A DNA stretch of 64,000 bases from Bacillota bacterium (lineage in GTDB: Bacteria; Bacillota; Sulfobacillia; JAJZYS01; JAJZLH01). The DNA lies in NCBI GenBank assembly GCA_021827745.1, contig JAKAUI010000058.1, forward strand, positions 1 through 64,000, in the 5' to 3' direction. Both the position numbers and the translations under genes were made by a program. Every line of letters begins with the position of its first letter. Position 1 is the stretch's first letter. Positions 51,132 through 60,093 of the stretch are shown here, piece by piece. The notes below the pieces were generated by a model that saw only the letters and a program-made list of their open reading frames with translations, was not told the DNA's origin and ran no database searches.

Positions 51132-51236
51132 AGTGGGAGGTGAGGACGCTCAAGGCTGGGATCCAGGGCGGGGAATTCCTCGCAGTCGACCGGTGAAGAC
51201 GCAGGCTACTGGCCTGCAGCTAAGGGAGGGACCCGT

Positions 51237-52838
51237 GTGGCGAGCAAGGCTGAGACGTCGTCTGTCTTTGTCCGCAATTCCACTGGTCTGGTCCGGGAAC
51301 TGAGCGGGTGGGACGTGTTCGTGATGAACACCATCGGCACCAACCCGATGGGCAACTACGCCGTGTTGTTCACGCTCGGACTGGCGGTTTTCGTGGGAGC
51401 CAACCTGTGGCTTTCCACGCTGACCGGCATCTTTATCGGCATCTCGATCGTCGTGCTGTACGGACTGTTCGCCGCCGCCATGCCAAGAAGCGGCGGCGAC
51501 TACGTGTATGTCAGCCGCGTGCTGCATCCGTCGGTCGGTTTCATCATCAGCTGGCTGATGCTGTTCACCGTCGCCTTCTATGTGGGGTACAACGGCTGGG
51601 CGTTCGCCGCCTGGATCATCCCCGACATCGTCGGCGTCTTCGGCCAGTGGATCGGCGCCCCGTTCCTGGTCTCGATCGCCACCGCCCTGCCTCAGACCCT
51701 CTGGGTGGTGATCGTCGGCATCGTCGGGCTGGGGCTGTACTACCTGATCTGCTCCAAGGGCCTGCGCGCAGTGATGCGCTGGCAGCAGGTGGCCTTCGGC
51801 TTGGCCGTGCTCTCGTTTTTGGTCGCCATCCCGATGATGCTGGCCGCCCCGGCCGGCAGCTTCGTCTCAAACTTCAACACCTTCGCCGCCCACTACGGAA
51901 CGAGCGCCAGCCAAGTGCTGGCGATCGCCCACAAGAACGGCTACACAGGCGTCGGCACCTTCTCTTGGGGCTCAACCTTCGGCTTCTGGCCGTTTGTGAT
52001 GGAGATGACCGGATATGCCATCATCTCCATCCCGATGGGCGGTGAGGTGCGCAACGCCAAGCGCACCCAGATCCGCGGCATCTTCTGGGCCAACGCCATC
52101 GGCGGCTTGATCGTCGCCATCTTCTTCCTGGTCACCGCCCTGAAGGAGAACGCCAATCTGGCCGGTGCCATCGGGTACTTCAACTACATCAACGGGGCGC
52201 ACAGCCCGTTCCCCTTCCCGATCTACAGCCAGGTGCTGGCTGGGATCATCACCAACAGCCCGTGGGTCGCTCTCCTGGTGGGATTGGGCGTCTTCTTCGG
52301 CATCTTTGCCGCCGGCCTGACGCTCGCCCTGTGGGCGACCCGCTACCTCTTCGCCTGGTCCTTCGACCGTCTTGCTCCCTCCTACCTCGCCGACATCCAC
52401 GAGAAGAGCCACAGCCCGAGAAATGCGCTGATCGTGACCATGATCGTGTCCTGGATCTTCACCCTGCTGCTCACCTTCGACGTCAACTTCACGTTCGTGT
52501 CGGTCGGACTGCTTGAGATCGTGCTGTTCATCATCGTCTCGATCGCAGGCATCGTCCTGCCCTACAAGATGAAGGATCTGTACAACGCCACCATCAAGGG
52601 CGAGGTGCTCGGCATCCCGAACATCGTGCTGGCGGCCGTCATCTCCTTGATCTTCAACCTCGTCATGGCCTACTACTACCTAACAAACGGCGCCTACGGT
52701 GCCACCTCCAGCATCTCCTGGGAGTTCGTCTCGGTGCTGCTGGGAACTGGCATCCTGTTCTACCTTGGCCGGCTCTGGCAGCTGAAGAAGCAGGGCATCG
52801 ACGTCAACCTCGCTTTTAGGGAGATTCCGCCCGAGTAG
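51237..52838 (+). CDS. APC-superfamily amino acid/organic solute permease
   Basis: 533 aa, about 12 TM; RELSGWDVFVMNTIGTNPMGNYAVLF...AAMPRSGGDYVYVSRVLHPSVGF. Confidence 0.85.
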   Translation: MASKAETSSVFVRNSTGLVRELSGWDVFVMNTIGTNPMGNYAVLFTLGLAVFVGANLWLSTLTGIFIGISIVVLYGLFAAAMPRSGGDYVYVSRVLHPSVGFIISWLMLFTVAFYVGYNGWAFAAWIIPDIVGVFGQWIGAPFLVSIATALPQTLWVVIVGIVGLGLYYLICSKGLRAVMRWQQVAFGLAVLSFLVAIPMMLAAPAGSFVSNFNTFAAHYGTSASQVLAIAHKNGYTGVGTFSWGSTFGFWPFVMEMTGYAIISIPMGGEVRNAKRTQIRGIFWANAIGGLIVAIFFLVTALKENANLAGAIGYFNYINGAHSPFPFPIYSQVLAGIITNSPWVALLVGLGVFFGIFAAGLTLALWATRYLFAWSFDRLAPSYLADIHEKSHSPRNALIVTMIVSWIFTLLLTFDVNFTFVSVGLLEIVLFIIVSIAGIVLPYKMKDLYNATIKGEVLGIPNIVLAAVISLIFNLVMAYYYLTNGAYGATSSISWEFVSVLLGTGILFYLGRLWQLKKQGIDVNLAFREIPPE

Positions 52839-52952
52839 CCTGGAGGCGCTGACCCAAGTAGTTTCCGCCGCTGGCCTGCCGGGGGCCCCGTGCCCCTGGC
52901 AGGCGGCGGCGTTGCCACGGTCCAGAGCCGGGCGGGCGATGGGGGGAGCGAG

Positions 52953-54062
52953 ATGAAGACACTGTCAGGACGGCTGAGGACGAGGCAGGGCAGGAAGATG
53001 CTGCAGCCGTTGATCGGCAGCCGCTCCCAGCTCGCCGGCGTCACCGCCGTCACCCATAGCGGCGGCTCGTGCCACCAGGTGCGCGCCCTCGAGGTGCGGA
53101 CAGGCGGCGGCCTGCGGTTTTCGATCCGCCCGGAGCGGGGCATGGAGGTCGCAGACGTGGAGTACGACGGCATCCCCTTTGGCTTTGACACAGGTGTCGG
53201 GCCCGTCCACCCGGACCAGGTTCCGCCCGGAGAGGATCGGTGGCTGTCTCTCTACTCAGGAGGGCTTTTGACCACCGCCGGCCTGGACCAGATCGGCGAG
53301 CCGTGCGAGCTGGACGGCGTGCGCTACGGCCTGCACGGCGAGATCGCCCTGCAGAGCGCCGAGGACCTGGGCTACGAGGTCGACTGGCAGGAAGGGACGA
53401 TCCGAGTCTGGGGGACGCTTCGCCAGGTGCTGCCCACAAAGCGGCACCTCGAGCTGGTGCGGACCCTGACCATGCCGATCGGCGGGACGGACATCAGGCT
53501 CCACGACCGGGTGACCAACCTCTCCGACCGGACGGAGGTGCACCTGATCCTCTACCATCTGAACCTCGGCTACCCGCTCTTGGATAGGGGTAGCCGCTTT
53601 GTTGCCCCCATCGTCTCCACCCAGGGCTGGGACGAGCGCTCAGAGGCGCATCGAGAGGTCTCCTCTTTGGTGCCTGGGCTGACCGGCGAGGAGTATCTCT
53701 TTGGCCACCAGGTGGCAGAGCGCGGCGGCTGGGTGACGGCTGGGCTTCTCAACCCGCGCCTCGTCCCGGGCGGCACCTTCTGCGCCATCTCATACCGGGT
53801 GCGCACCCTGCCACGGCTCTGGCAGTGGGTCAGCCTGAGGCCCGGCACCTTCGTGATGGGGATCGAGCCAGCGAACGGCGAGATCCTGGGCCGGGCGGCC
53901 AGCGAGGCGTCTCGATCGCTCAGCCGGCTTGAAGCCGGAGCGTCGGTCGACCACCTGGTGCAGGTCTCGTTCGGCCGCGGGGAAGAATCCTGCGCCAAGC
54001 TCATGGCGGCGACCGGCCGCATACTGGCCCGAAGGCGAGCGTCTAGGGCCGATGGGAGGTGA
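52953..54062 (+). CDS. DUF4432 / aldose-1-epimerase-like (galactose mutarotase-like fold) protein
   Basis: VRTGGGLRFSIRPERGMEVADVEYDGIPFGFDT...GLHGEIALQSAEDLGYEVDW...HLILYHLNLGYPLLDRGSRFVAP. Confidence 0.78.
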   Translation: MKTLSGRLRTRQGRKMLQPLIGSRSQLAGVTAVTHSGGSCHQVRALEVRTGGGLRFSIRPERGMEVADVEYDGIPFGFDTGVGPVHPDQVPPGEDRWLSLYSGGLLTTAGLDQIGEPCELDGVRYGLHGEIALQSAEDLGYEVDWQEGTIRVWGTLRQVLPTKRHLELVRTLTMPIGGTDIRLHDRVTNLSDRTEVHLILYHLNLGYPLLDRGSRFVAPIVSTQGWDERSEAHREVSSLVPGLTGEEYLFGHQVAERGGWVTAGLLNPRLVPGGTFCAISYRVRTLPRLWQWVSLRPGTFVMGIEPANGEILGRAASEASRSLSRLEAGASVDHLVQVSFGRGEESCAKLMAATGRILARRRASRADGR

Positions 54063-54069
54063 TCAGACG

Positions 54070-54900
54070 ATGGCGGAAACTTTGGGCGAGCGTCTGAACC
54101 ATCCGGAGGGCGTGGCCTGGGATCCTCTGACTGGCACCCTGGTGGCAGGCGGCTGGGCAGGGGAGATCTATCGTCTTGATCCCAAAGACGGCGCACAGCG
54201 GCAGATCGGCCAGAGCGAAGGCAGCCTGCTCGGCGTGGCCGTGGACGGAGCAGGCCGCGTCTTCGCCTGTGACTGCCTGCGCCGGCTGGTGCTCTGCCTT
54301 GCGCCAGACGGCTCGGTCAGCACCTACAGCTCGGGCCCGATCGACGCACCATTCGTGCTGCCGAACTTTGCCGCCTTCGGACCAGACGGCGTCCTCTATG
54401 TCTCGGACTCGGGGACGTGGGGACAGGCGGACGGCCGCCTGATCCGGATCCTCCCGGACGGCCGTGCCGAGGTCTGGTCGACCGCCTGCCCCGGCTTTCC
54501 GAACGGAATTTGCCTGTCGGCCGACGGACGCTGGCTGTATGTGGCCGAGTCGACCGATCCCAAGGTCAGCCTGATCCGGATCGCAGAAGACGGCAAAGCC
54601 GGACAGCTCGAGACGGTGTGCGAGCTTTCGGGTACGGTCCCCGACGGCATCGCCCTGGCAAAAGACGGGAGCCTTTTTGTCACCTGCTATCGGCCGGACC
54701 GGATCGTGCGAATTCGGACCAGCGGCGAGATCGAGACGGTGGTCGACGACTGGCAGGCGGCGGTGTTTGCCGCCCCCACCAACCTCGCCTTCTTTGGGCC
54801 GACGCTGGCCGAGGCGGCGGTGGCGTGCTTGGGCGGGGAGTGGATCGCCTGCTTCGACGCCGGATGCCGGGGCAGCCCGCTGCACTATCCGTTGCTCTGA
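54070..54900 (+). CDS. SMP-30/gluconolactonase/LRE-family lactonase
   Basis: NHPEGVAWDPLTGTLVAGGWAGEIYRLD...LPNFAAFGPDGVLYVSDSG...FPNGICLSADGRWLYVAEST. Confidence 0.85.
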   Translation: MAETLGERLNHPEGVAWDPLTGTLVAGGWAGEIYRLDPKDGAQRQIGQSEGSLLGVAVDGAGRVFACDCLRRLVLCLAPDGSVSTYSSGPIDAPFVLPNFAAFGPDGVLYVSDSGTWGQADGRLIRILPDGRAEVWSTACPGFPNGICLSADGRWLYVAESTDPKVSLIRIAEDGKAGQLETVCELSGTVPDGIALAKDGSLFVTCYRPDRIVRIRTSGEIETVVDDWQAAVFAAPTNLAFFGPTLAEAAVACLGGEWIACFDAGCRGSPLHYPLL

Positions 54901-54931
54901 GACTGGAGACGTGAGGCGAGGAGGGTCAGAG

Positions 54932-55705
54932 ATGGAACGGCTTGGCAATCAGGTGGCGATCGTCACCGGGGGCGCCACCGGGATCGGACGAGCGGTGGTG
55001 GAGCTCTTCGCCAAGGAAGGGGCGGCCGTGGTGCTGGCCGATGTCAACGAGACGGAGGGCCAGCGGGTGGCTGATGCCGTCTTGGCGGAAGGAGGCAGGT
55101 GTCGGTTCGTGTGCTGTGACGTGTCTCAGGCGAAAGACGTGGAAGCAGCGGTCGATGAGGCGGTAAGGCACTTTGGCAAGCTGACCGTCGCGGTCCTGAA
55201 CGCCGGCATCGACGTCGTCGGGACCGTGGTGGAGAGTTCGGAGGAAGACTGGTGGCGGTGCCTCAGGGTCAATTTGGGCGGGGTCTTCCTCGGCATGAAA
55301 TATGCCATCCCACAGATGCGAACGGCCGGATCTGGCAGCATCGTAGCCACCGCTTCGATCCAGGCCCTGCTCGGCTTTCGGGCCTATGCCGCCTATGCTG
55401 CCGCCAAGGGCGGGATCATCGGCTTGGTCCATCAGGTGGCAGTGGACTATGGCGGAGACCAGATCCGCGTCAACGCCATCTGTCCGAGCACGGTGCTGAC
55501 CCCGATGTGCGACCCAGAGCTTACGGCCGCGACCGACCCGAAGGCCCTGATCCAAAGCTGGGCCGCCCCCCATCCACTCGGCCGGATCGGGACACCCGAA
55601 GACATCGCCCAGGCCGCACTCTACCTCGCCAGTTCGGAGTCCAGCTGGGTGACCGGCCAGGCGTTTGCCATCGACGGCGGTGTCACCATCCGCGGCTTTC
55701 ACTGA
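54932..55705 (+). CDS. SDR-family oxidoreductase (catalytic motifs intact)
   Basis: TGGATGIG, NAG, YAAYAAAKGG, IRVNAICPSTVLTPM. Confidence 0.93.
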   Translation: MERLGNQVAIVTGGATGIGRAVVELFAKEGAAVVLADVNETEGQRVADAVLAEGGRCRFVCCDVSQAKDVEAAVDEAVRHFGKLTVAVLNAGIDVVGTVVESSEEDWWRCLRVNLGGVFLGMKYAIPQMRTAGSGSIVATASIQALLGFRAYAAYAAAKGGIIGLVHQVAVDYGGDQIRVNAICPSTVLTPMCDPELTAATDPKALIQSWAAPHPLGRIGTPEDIAQAALYLASSESSWVTGQAFAIDGGVTIRGFH

Positions 55706-55754
55706 CCGACCGGCCCCATCCACCCCAATGCTGCCCTAAAGAGGAGTCTGATCG

Positions 55755-56720
55755 GTGTTCTCGTCAAAGCCCCAGCTGTTCAAGCTGCTCTATGCCAGCG
55801 ACCTGCACGGCGCCGAGCGCTGTTTTCTGAAGTTCGTGAACGCCGCCAAGTTCTACGGTGCCCAGGCGCTGGTCCTCGGCGGCGATCTCACCGGCAAGGC
55901 GGTGGTGCCGATCGTCCGGGCGGGCGCGACCTGGCGGGCGAGCTTTTTGAACCGCTCCTATGAGCTGCAAAGCGAGACTGAGGTCGCCGAACTTGAGAAG
56001 TCGATCCGCTTCGGCGGCTCGTATCCGTATCGCACCGATCCGGAAGAGGTGCAGCGGCTCGATGGCGACCCCGCCTATCTGAAACAGATCTTCGATCAGC
56101 TGATGCGGGCGGCGGTCGAGCGCTGGATGGACATCGCCAAGGAGCGGCTCGATGGCACGGGAGTCCAGATGTATGTGATCGCCGGCAACGACGACGAGTT
56201 CTACGTCGACCAGGCTCTTCGCCAGAACGGCTTTGCCGTCTTCAACGACGAGCAGGTGGTGGAGGTGGGGCCGTGTCTGATGGTCGGCAGCAGCTATGCG
56301 AACCCCACGCCCTGGAACAGCCCGCGCGAGCTGGCCGAGGACAGCCTCTACCTGAAGCTGCGGGCCCTGGCCGATCTGGCGACCCAGGGGCGTCCCGTGA
56401 TCTTGAACTTTCATGTGCCGCCCTACGACTCCGGTCTCGACAATGCGCCCGAGGTGAAGCCCGATCTCAGTTACAATCTGATCGGCGGCCAGCCGCATGT
56501 GATCCCGGTCGGCAGCACGGCCGTGCGCCGGGTGATCGAGGAGACCCAGCCGGTGCTCGGGCTGCATGGCCATATCCACGAGTCGCGGGCCGCCGGAAAG
56601 ATCGGCCGGTCGGTGCTGCTCAATCCGGGCAGCCGCTACAGCGAAGGCGTTCTAGATGGGGCGCTGGTCAGCTTCACAGCGGATGGAACGCTCAAATCGT
56701 ACCAACTGGTGGCGGGGTGA
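55755..56720 (+). CDS. Calcineurin-like metallophosphoesterase
   Basis: SDLHGAER, GGDLTG, AGNDDEF, NFHVPPYDSG, GLHGHIHESR form a complete MPPE motif set. Confidence 0.88.
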   Translation: MFSSKPQLFKLLYASDLHGAERCFLKFVNAAKFYGAQALVLGGDLTGKAVVPIVRAGATWRASFLNRSYELQSETEVAELEKSIRFGGSYPYRTDPEEVQRLDGDPAYLKQIFDQLMRAAVERWMDIAKERLDGTGVQMYVIAGNDDEFYVDQALRQNGFAVFNDEQVVEVGPCLMVGSSYANPTPWNSPRELAEDSLYLKLRALADLATQGRPVILNFHVPPYDSGLDNAPEVKPDLSYNLIGGQPHVIPVGSTAVRRVIEETQPVLGLHGHIHESRAAGKIGRSVLLNPGSRYSEGVLDGALVSFTADGTLKSYQLVAG

Positions 56721-56722
56721 CG

Positions 56723-57469
56723 ATGGCGACCAGCACAGGCGACCCGATGGCTCTGGCCGAGGAACTCTCCGCAAGAATCCGCTCCGGCGAGCTTCGCGCC
56801 AGGCTGCTCGGGGGGATCGCCATCTACATGCGCTGTCCCAGCCTCGGCCAGCCGCCGCTCGCCCGTTCGTACAACGACGTCGATCTGGCCGTCACCCGTC
56901 AGGAGGCCGCCCAGCTGGAGAAGGCGCTCTCGGCCCAGGGCTGGGAGGCGGACCGCCGCTTCAATGCCCTCTACGGCGCAAAGCGCCAGCTGTTCTTTCG
57001 AGACGGCGTCGAGCTCGACGTGTTCGTCGGCACCTTCGAGCAATGCCACAGGCTTGAGCTGGACGACCGCTTGGCCGCCCATCCCCTGACCCTCAGCCTG
57101 AGCGATCTGCTGCTGACCAAGCTGCAGGTGGTGGAGCTGAACCACAAGGACATCACCGACGCCTTGGGACTGCTCTCCGATCATGCCCCGGAACAGGGGT
57201 CGGGCGGCGAGGGCCTCGATTTGGATTCGCTCTGTGCCGTGACCGGCCGCGACTGGGGCTGGCACACCACCGTTTCGGACAATCTCCATCGCCTCTCCGA
57301 CCAGGCCGCCGACTATCTGGCAGAGGACTTGGCGGCTGAGATCAGGAAGCGGTGTGCCACCATCGAGGCGGCGATGGAGGCGTGTCCCAAGAGTCTCGCC
57401 TGGAAGATGCGGGCCAGAGTCGGTCGGCGACTTCCCTGGTACGTCCTGCCGGAGGAGAAGCAGACCTGA
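56723..57469 (+). CDS. Nucleotidyltransferase-fold protein (AbiEii/minimal-NTase-like)
   Basis: LLGGIAIYMRCPSL...SYNDVDLAV...FRDGVELDVFVG (GG...DxD...D). Confidence 0.65.
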   Translation: MATSTGDPMALAEELSARIRSGELRARLLGGIAIYMRCPSLGQPPLARSYNDVDLAVTRQEAAQLEKALSAQGWEADRRFNALYGAKRQLFFRDGVELDVFVGTFEQCHRLELDDRLAAHPLTLSLSDLLLTKLQVVELNHKDITDALGLLSDHAPEQGSGGEGLDLDSLCAVTGRDWGWHTTVSDNLHRLSDQAADYLAEDLAAEIRKRCATIEAAMEACPKSLAWKMRARVGRRLPWYVLPEEKQT

Positions 57470-57550
57470 TGTCCACCTAAGCTCCGCCTGCGCAGGACTG
57501 GGGCTCACGCGGCCGAAGGCTGCAGCCGGAGGAAAGGGGAGGGAGCGAAC

Positions 57551-58558
57551 ACGCCGACCACGCTCAAAGACGTGGCCCAGCTCGCCCAGGTGCACCCGTC
57601 GATCGCCTCCCGAGTCCTGAACGGCGACAAGTCGGCCTCGGTCAAAGAGGAAACCAAACAACGGGTGCTTGAGGCGGCCGAGCAGCTGGCGTATCGGCCA
57701 AACGGGCTGGCCCGCGGTCTCAGGACCAAGCTTTCGCACTGCATCACCCTGGTCATCCCGGACCTCTCGAACCCTGCCTTTGCCGAGATTCTGCGCGGCG
57801 CAGAGCTGGAGGCTAGGCGGTCCCAGTATTACGTGCTGCTGGCCTCGCAGGACTCAGGCCCCCAGGAGAAGCGATTTCTGCGCGCCACGCTCGAGAGCCG
57901 GGTCGACGGCGTGCTGCTGGCCAACGCCAAGGTCGAGGACCGGGTGATCGAGGAACTGGAGGCAGACGCCTTTCCCTATGTGCTGGTCAACCGACGCAGC
58001 CACAAGGCCAGTCGCTACGTCGTCGGCGACGACCACGGCGCCGCCCGGATCGCCACAGAACACCTGATCGCCAACGGCCACCGCCGGATCGGTCATCTGG
58101 CCGGCCCGGAGACGGCGGACACGGCGACGGCCCGCCGGCAGGGCTATGAGGACGCCCTGCGGGCGGCAGGGATCAAGGTCGACCCCGCACTCGTGGTGTG
58201 CGGCGACTATGCTGTCTCCAGCGGCCGGGTCGGTCTTCGCCGGCTGTGGACTGGAGTGCCCCGCCCGACTGCCGTCTTCGCAGCCAGCTTCCAGCTTGCG
58301 GTCGGGGCCCTGGAGGCGGCCCGGGAGCTGGCGCTCGAGGTTCCGGACCACCTGTCTATCGTCAGCATCGACGAGTTCGAGCTGGCGGCGGCGATCCCGC
58401 CTGGGCTGACCACCGTGCGGATGCCGCTCGAGGAGATGGGGCGGGAAGCGGTGCGCATGCTGCTGGGCGTGGTCCGCGGCGAGCAGGCTGGCGGTCAGCT
58501 GATTCTGCCGCAGCTCGAGCTCGTCTCGCGCAACAGCGTGGGTGCACCAAACGACTGA
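57551..58558 (+). CDS. LacI-family transcriptional regulator (possible non-canonical ACG start at 57551; ORF track start at 57572)
   Basis: (M)PTTLKDVAQLAQVHPSIASRVLNGDKSASVKEETKQRVLEAAEQLAYRPNGLARGLRT; RBS-like GGGGAGGGAG just upstream. Confidence 0.88.
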   Translation, partial: TPTTLKDVAQLAQVHPSIASRVLNGDKSASVKEETKQRVLEAAEQLAYRPNGLARGLRTKLSHCITLVIPDLSNPAFAEILRGAELEARRSQYYVLLASQDSGPQEKRFLRATLESRVDGVLLANAKVEDRVIEELEADAFPYVLVNRRSHKASRYVVGDDHGAARIATEHLIANGHRRIGHLAGPETADTATARRQGYEDALRAAGIKVDPALVVCGDYAVSSGRVGLRRLWTGVPRPTAVFAASFQLAVGALEAARELALEVPDHLSIVSIDEFELAAAIPPGLTTVRMPLEEMGREAVRMLLGVVRGEQAGGQLILPQLELVSRNSVGAPND

Positions 58559-58616
58559 CCGGCCCGGCCCGAGGAGACAGGAGAGCGCGTATGGAGAGAG
58601 AAACCCTGGTCATGGG

Positions 58617-58632
58617 ATGCAAACGATTTCAT
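58617..58632. promoter_or_regulatory. cre/LacI-type operator upstream of cupin gene
   Basis: ATGCAAACGATTTCAT matches all positions of WTGNNARCGNWWWCAW. Confidence 0.65.
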
Positions 58633-58653
58633 AGCGAAGGAGACGAGACTTCG

Positions 58654-59286
58654 ATGCATCGGTGGGAGCGCTGGTTCCAGCAGGGAACGGTCAAGACGGA
58701 GCAGTTGCGCGCCGGGGCCCACATGTGGCTTGAGGGCGACACAGGCCTGCGTGGCGACCGCCTGGGACCTCTGATGCACCTGCACGACGGGGCGTCTGAG
58801 CTGTTTTTCTTTCTCGATGGCTGCTGTCGGGTGGAGCTCGGGGACAGCTTCGTTCTTGCCAACGGCGGAGACTTTCTGTTTGTGCCGCCGGAGGTGCCGC
58901 ACAACCTCTGGAAGGAAGGGCCGGAAGACATGCGGCTCGTCTTTGTGGTGGCGCCCAATGTCTTCGAGAACAAGTGGCGGACAGACGGCTTTAGGCTGAG
59001 CGGCTGGGAAGGTTCGGCCCCGCTCGCCCGGGTGGAGCAGGCTGGAGAGCTGCCTGGGGACGAGCACCTGCAGAGCCGGGCCATGCGGGTGCGGGGACGC
59101 CAGCTGGCCGAGCCGGATGAGCGAGAGCGTCTCTATCTGGTCGCAGACGGCGAGGTCCGCTACGAGGACCCGCTGCTCTCTGGAGTGCTTGGCAGGGGTG
59201 ACTTTGTGCACGTAGTGGCAGGTCGCCCCCACAGCCTGGAGGCCTCTGACGCCCTCGTCCTCGAGATCACCCCGCATGTGCGCTGA
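58654..59286 (+). CDS. Cupin-domain protein (bicupin-like)
   Basis: PLMHLHDGASELFFFLDGCCRVELGDSFVLANGGDFLFVPPEVPHNLWKEG; second DGEVRYEDPLLSGVLGRGDFVHVVAGRPHSLEA. Confidence 0.8.
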   Translation: MHRWERWFQQGTVKTEQLRAGAHMWLEGDTGLRGDRLGPLMHLHDGASELFFFLDGCCRVELGDSFVLANGGDFLFVPPEVPHNLWKEGPEDMRLVFVVAPNVFENKWRTDGFRLSGWEGSAPLARVEQAGELPGDEHLQSRAMRVRGRQLAEPDERERLYLVADGEVRYEDPLLSGVLGRGDFVHVVAGRPHSLEASDALVLEITPHVR

Positions 59287-59313
59287 AGCGAAGGCAGGCG
59301 AGGGACGGTTAGC

Positions 59314-60093
59314 GTGAACAGGCGGTTTGAGGGACAGGTGGCAGTCGTCACCGGGGCCGCACGAGGCATCGGCCTGACCATCGCCGAGCGTCTGCGCTCC
59401 GAAGGTGCGGCGGTGGTAGTCGCCGACCTCGACCGGACCCAGGCCGAGGCCGCGGCCGAAGAGCTAGGGCCAAAAGCCATCGGGTTGGCGCTCGATGTGC
59501 GAAGCGAAGAGTCCGTTGACAGCTGCGTGCGTAAGGTTCAGGCCACCTTTGGTCGGCTGGACGTCTGGGTGAACAACGCTGGCCTCTTCGTCTTGGGCGC
59601 GGCCGTGTCGCAGCCGCTGGCCGACTGGACGCTCCAGATCGACGTGATGCTGACCGGCGTGTTCCTCGGCGCCCGAGCGGCGGCCCGGGTCATGATTCCC
59701 GAGCACCAGGGCGCCATCGTCAATATCAGCTCGATCGGAGGCCTCGGCGGCTGGCCAGAGCGCGGACCTTACAACGCCGCCAAGGCCGGAGTGCGCAATC
59801 TGACCGAGACCCTGTCCGGGGAGTGGGCAGCCCACAACGTTCGGGTCAACGCCGTGGCGCCCGGCGTGATCCGGACCAAGATGACAGATGCCCTGGTCAC
59901 ATCGGGCGTGGCGAACATGGACCAGTACTCGTTGCGCCACCCGATGGGCCGGATGGGCCGACCAGAGGAGGTGGCGGCGGCGGTCGCCTATCTGGCATCA
60001 TCGGACGCCTCTTTCGTCACCGGTGTCACGCTGCGCGTCGATGGCGGATGGGCGGCCTGGGATGGCGTGCCGGAGGCCGAAGGCAATGTCTGA
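59314..60093 (+). CDS. SDR-family oxidoreductase (catalytic motifs intact)
   Basis: VVTGAARGIGLTIAERL, NNAG, PYNAAKAGV, VRVNAVAPGVIRTKM. Confidence 0.93.
   Translation: MNRRFEGQVAVVTGAARGIGLTIAERLRSEGAAVVVADLDRTQAEAAAEELGPKAIGLALDVRSEESVDSCVRKVQATFGRLDVWVNNAGLFVLGAAVSQPLADWTLQIDVMLTGVFLGARAAARVMIPEHQGAIVNISSIGGLGGWPERGPYNAAKAGVRNLTETLSGEWAAHNVRVNAVAPGVIRTKMTDALVTSGVANMDQYSLRHPMGRMGRPEEVAAAVAYLASSDASFVTGVTLRVDGGWAAWDGVPEAEGNV

Noticed and set aside
50771-51236. Small ORFs 50856-51143(+), 50864-51046(-), 50950-51153(-) between the GNAT gene and the permease
   Set aside because: No start signals or domains; region better explained as a regulatory intergenic segment with cre/LacI-type sites
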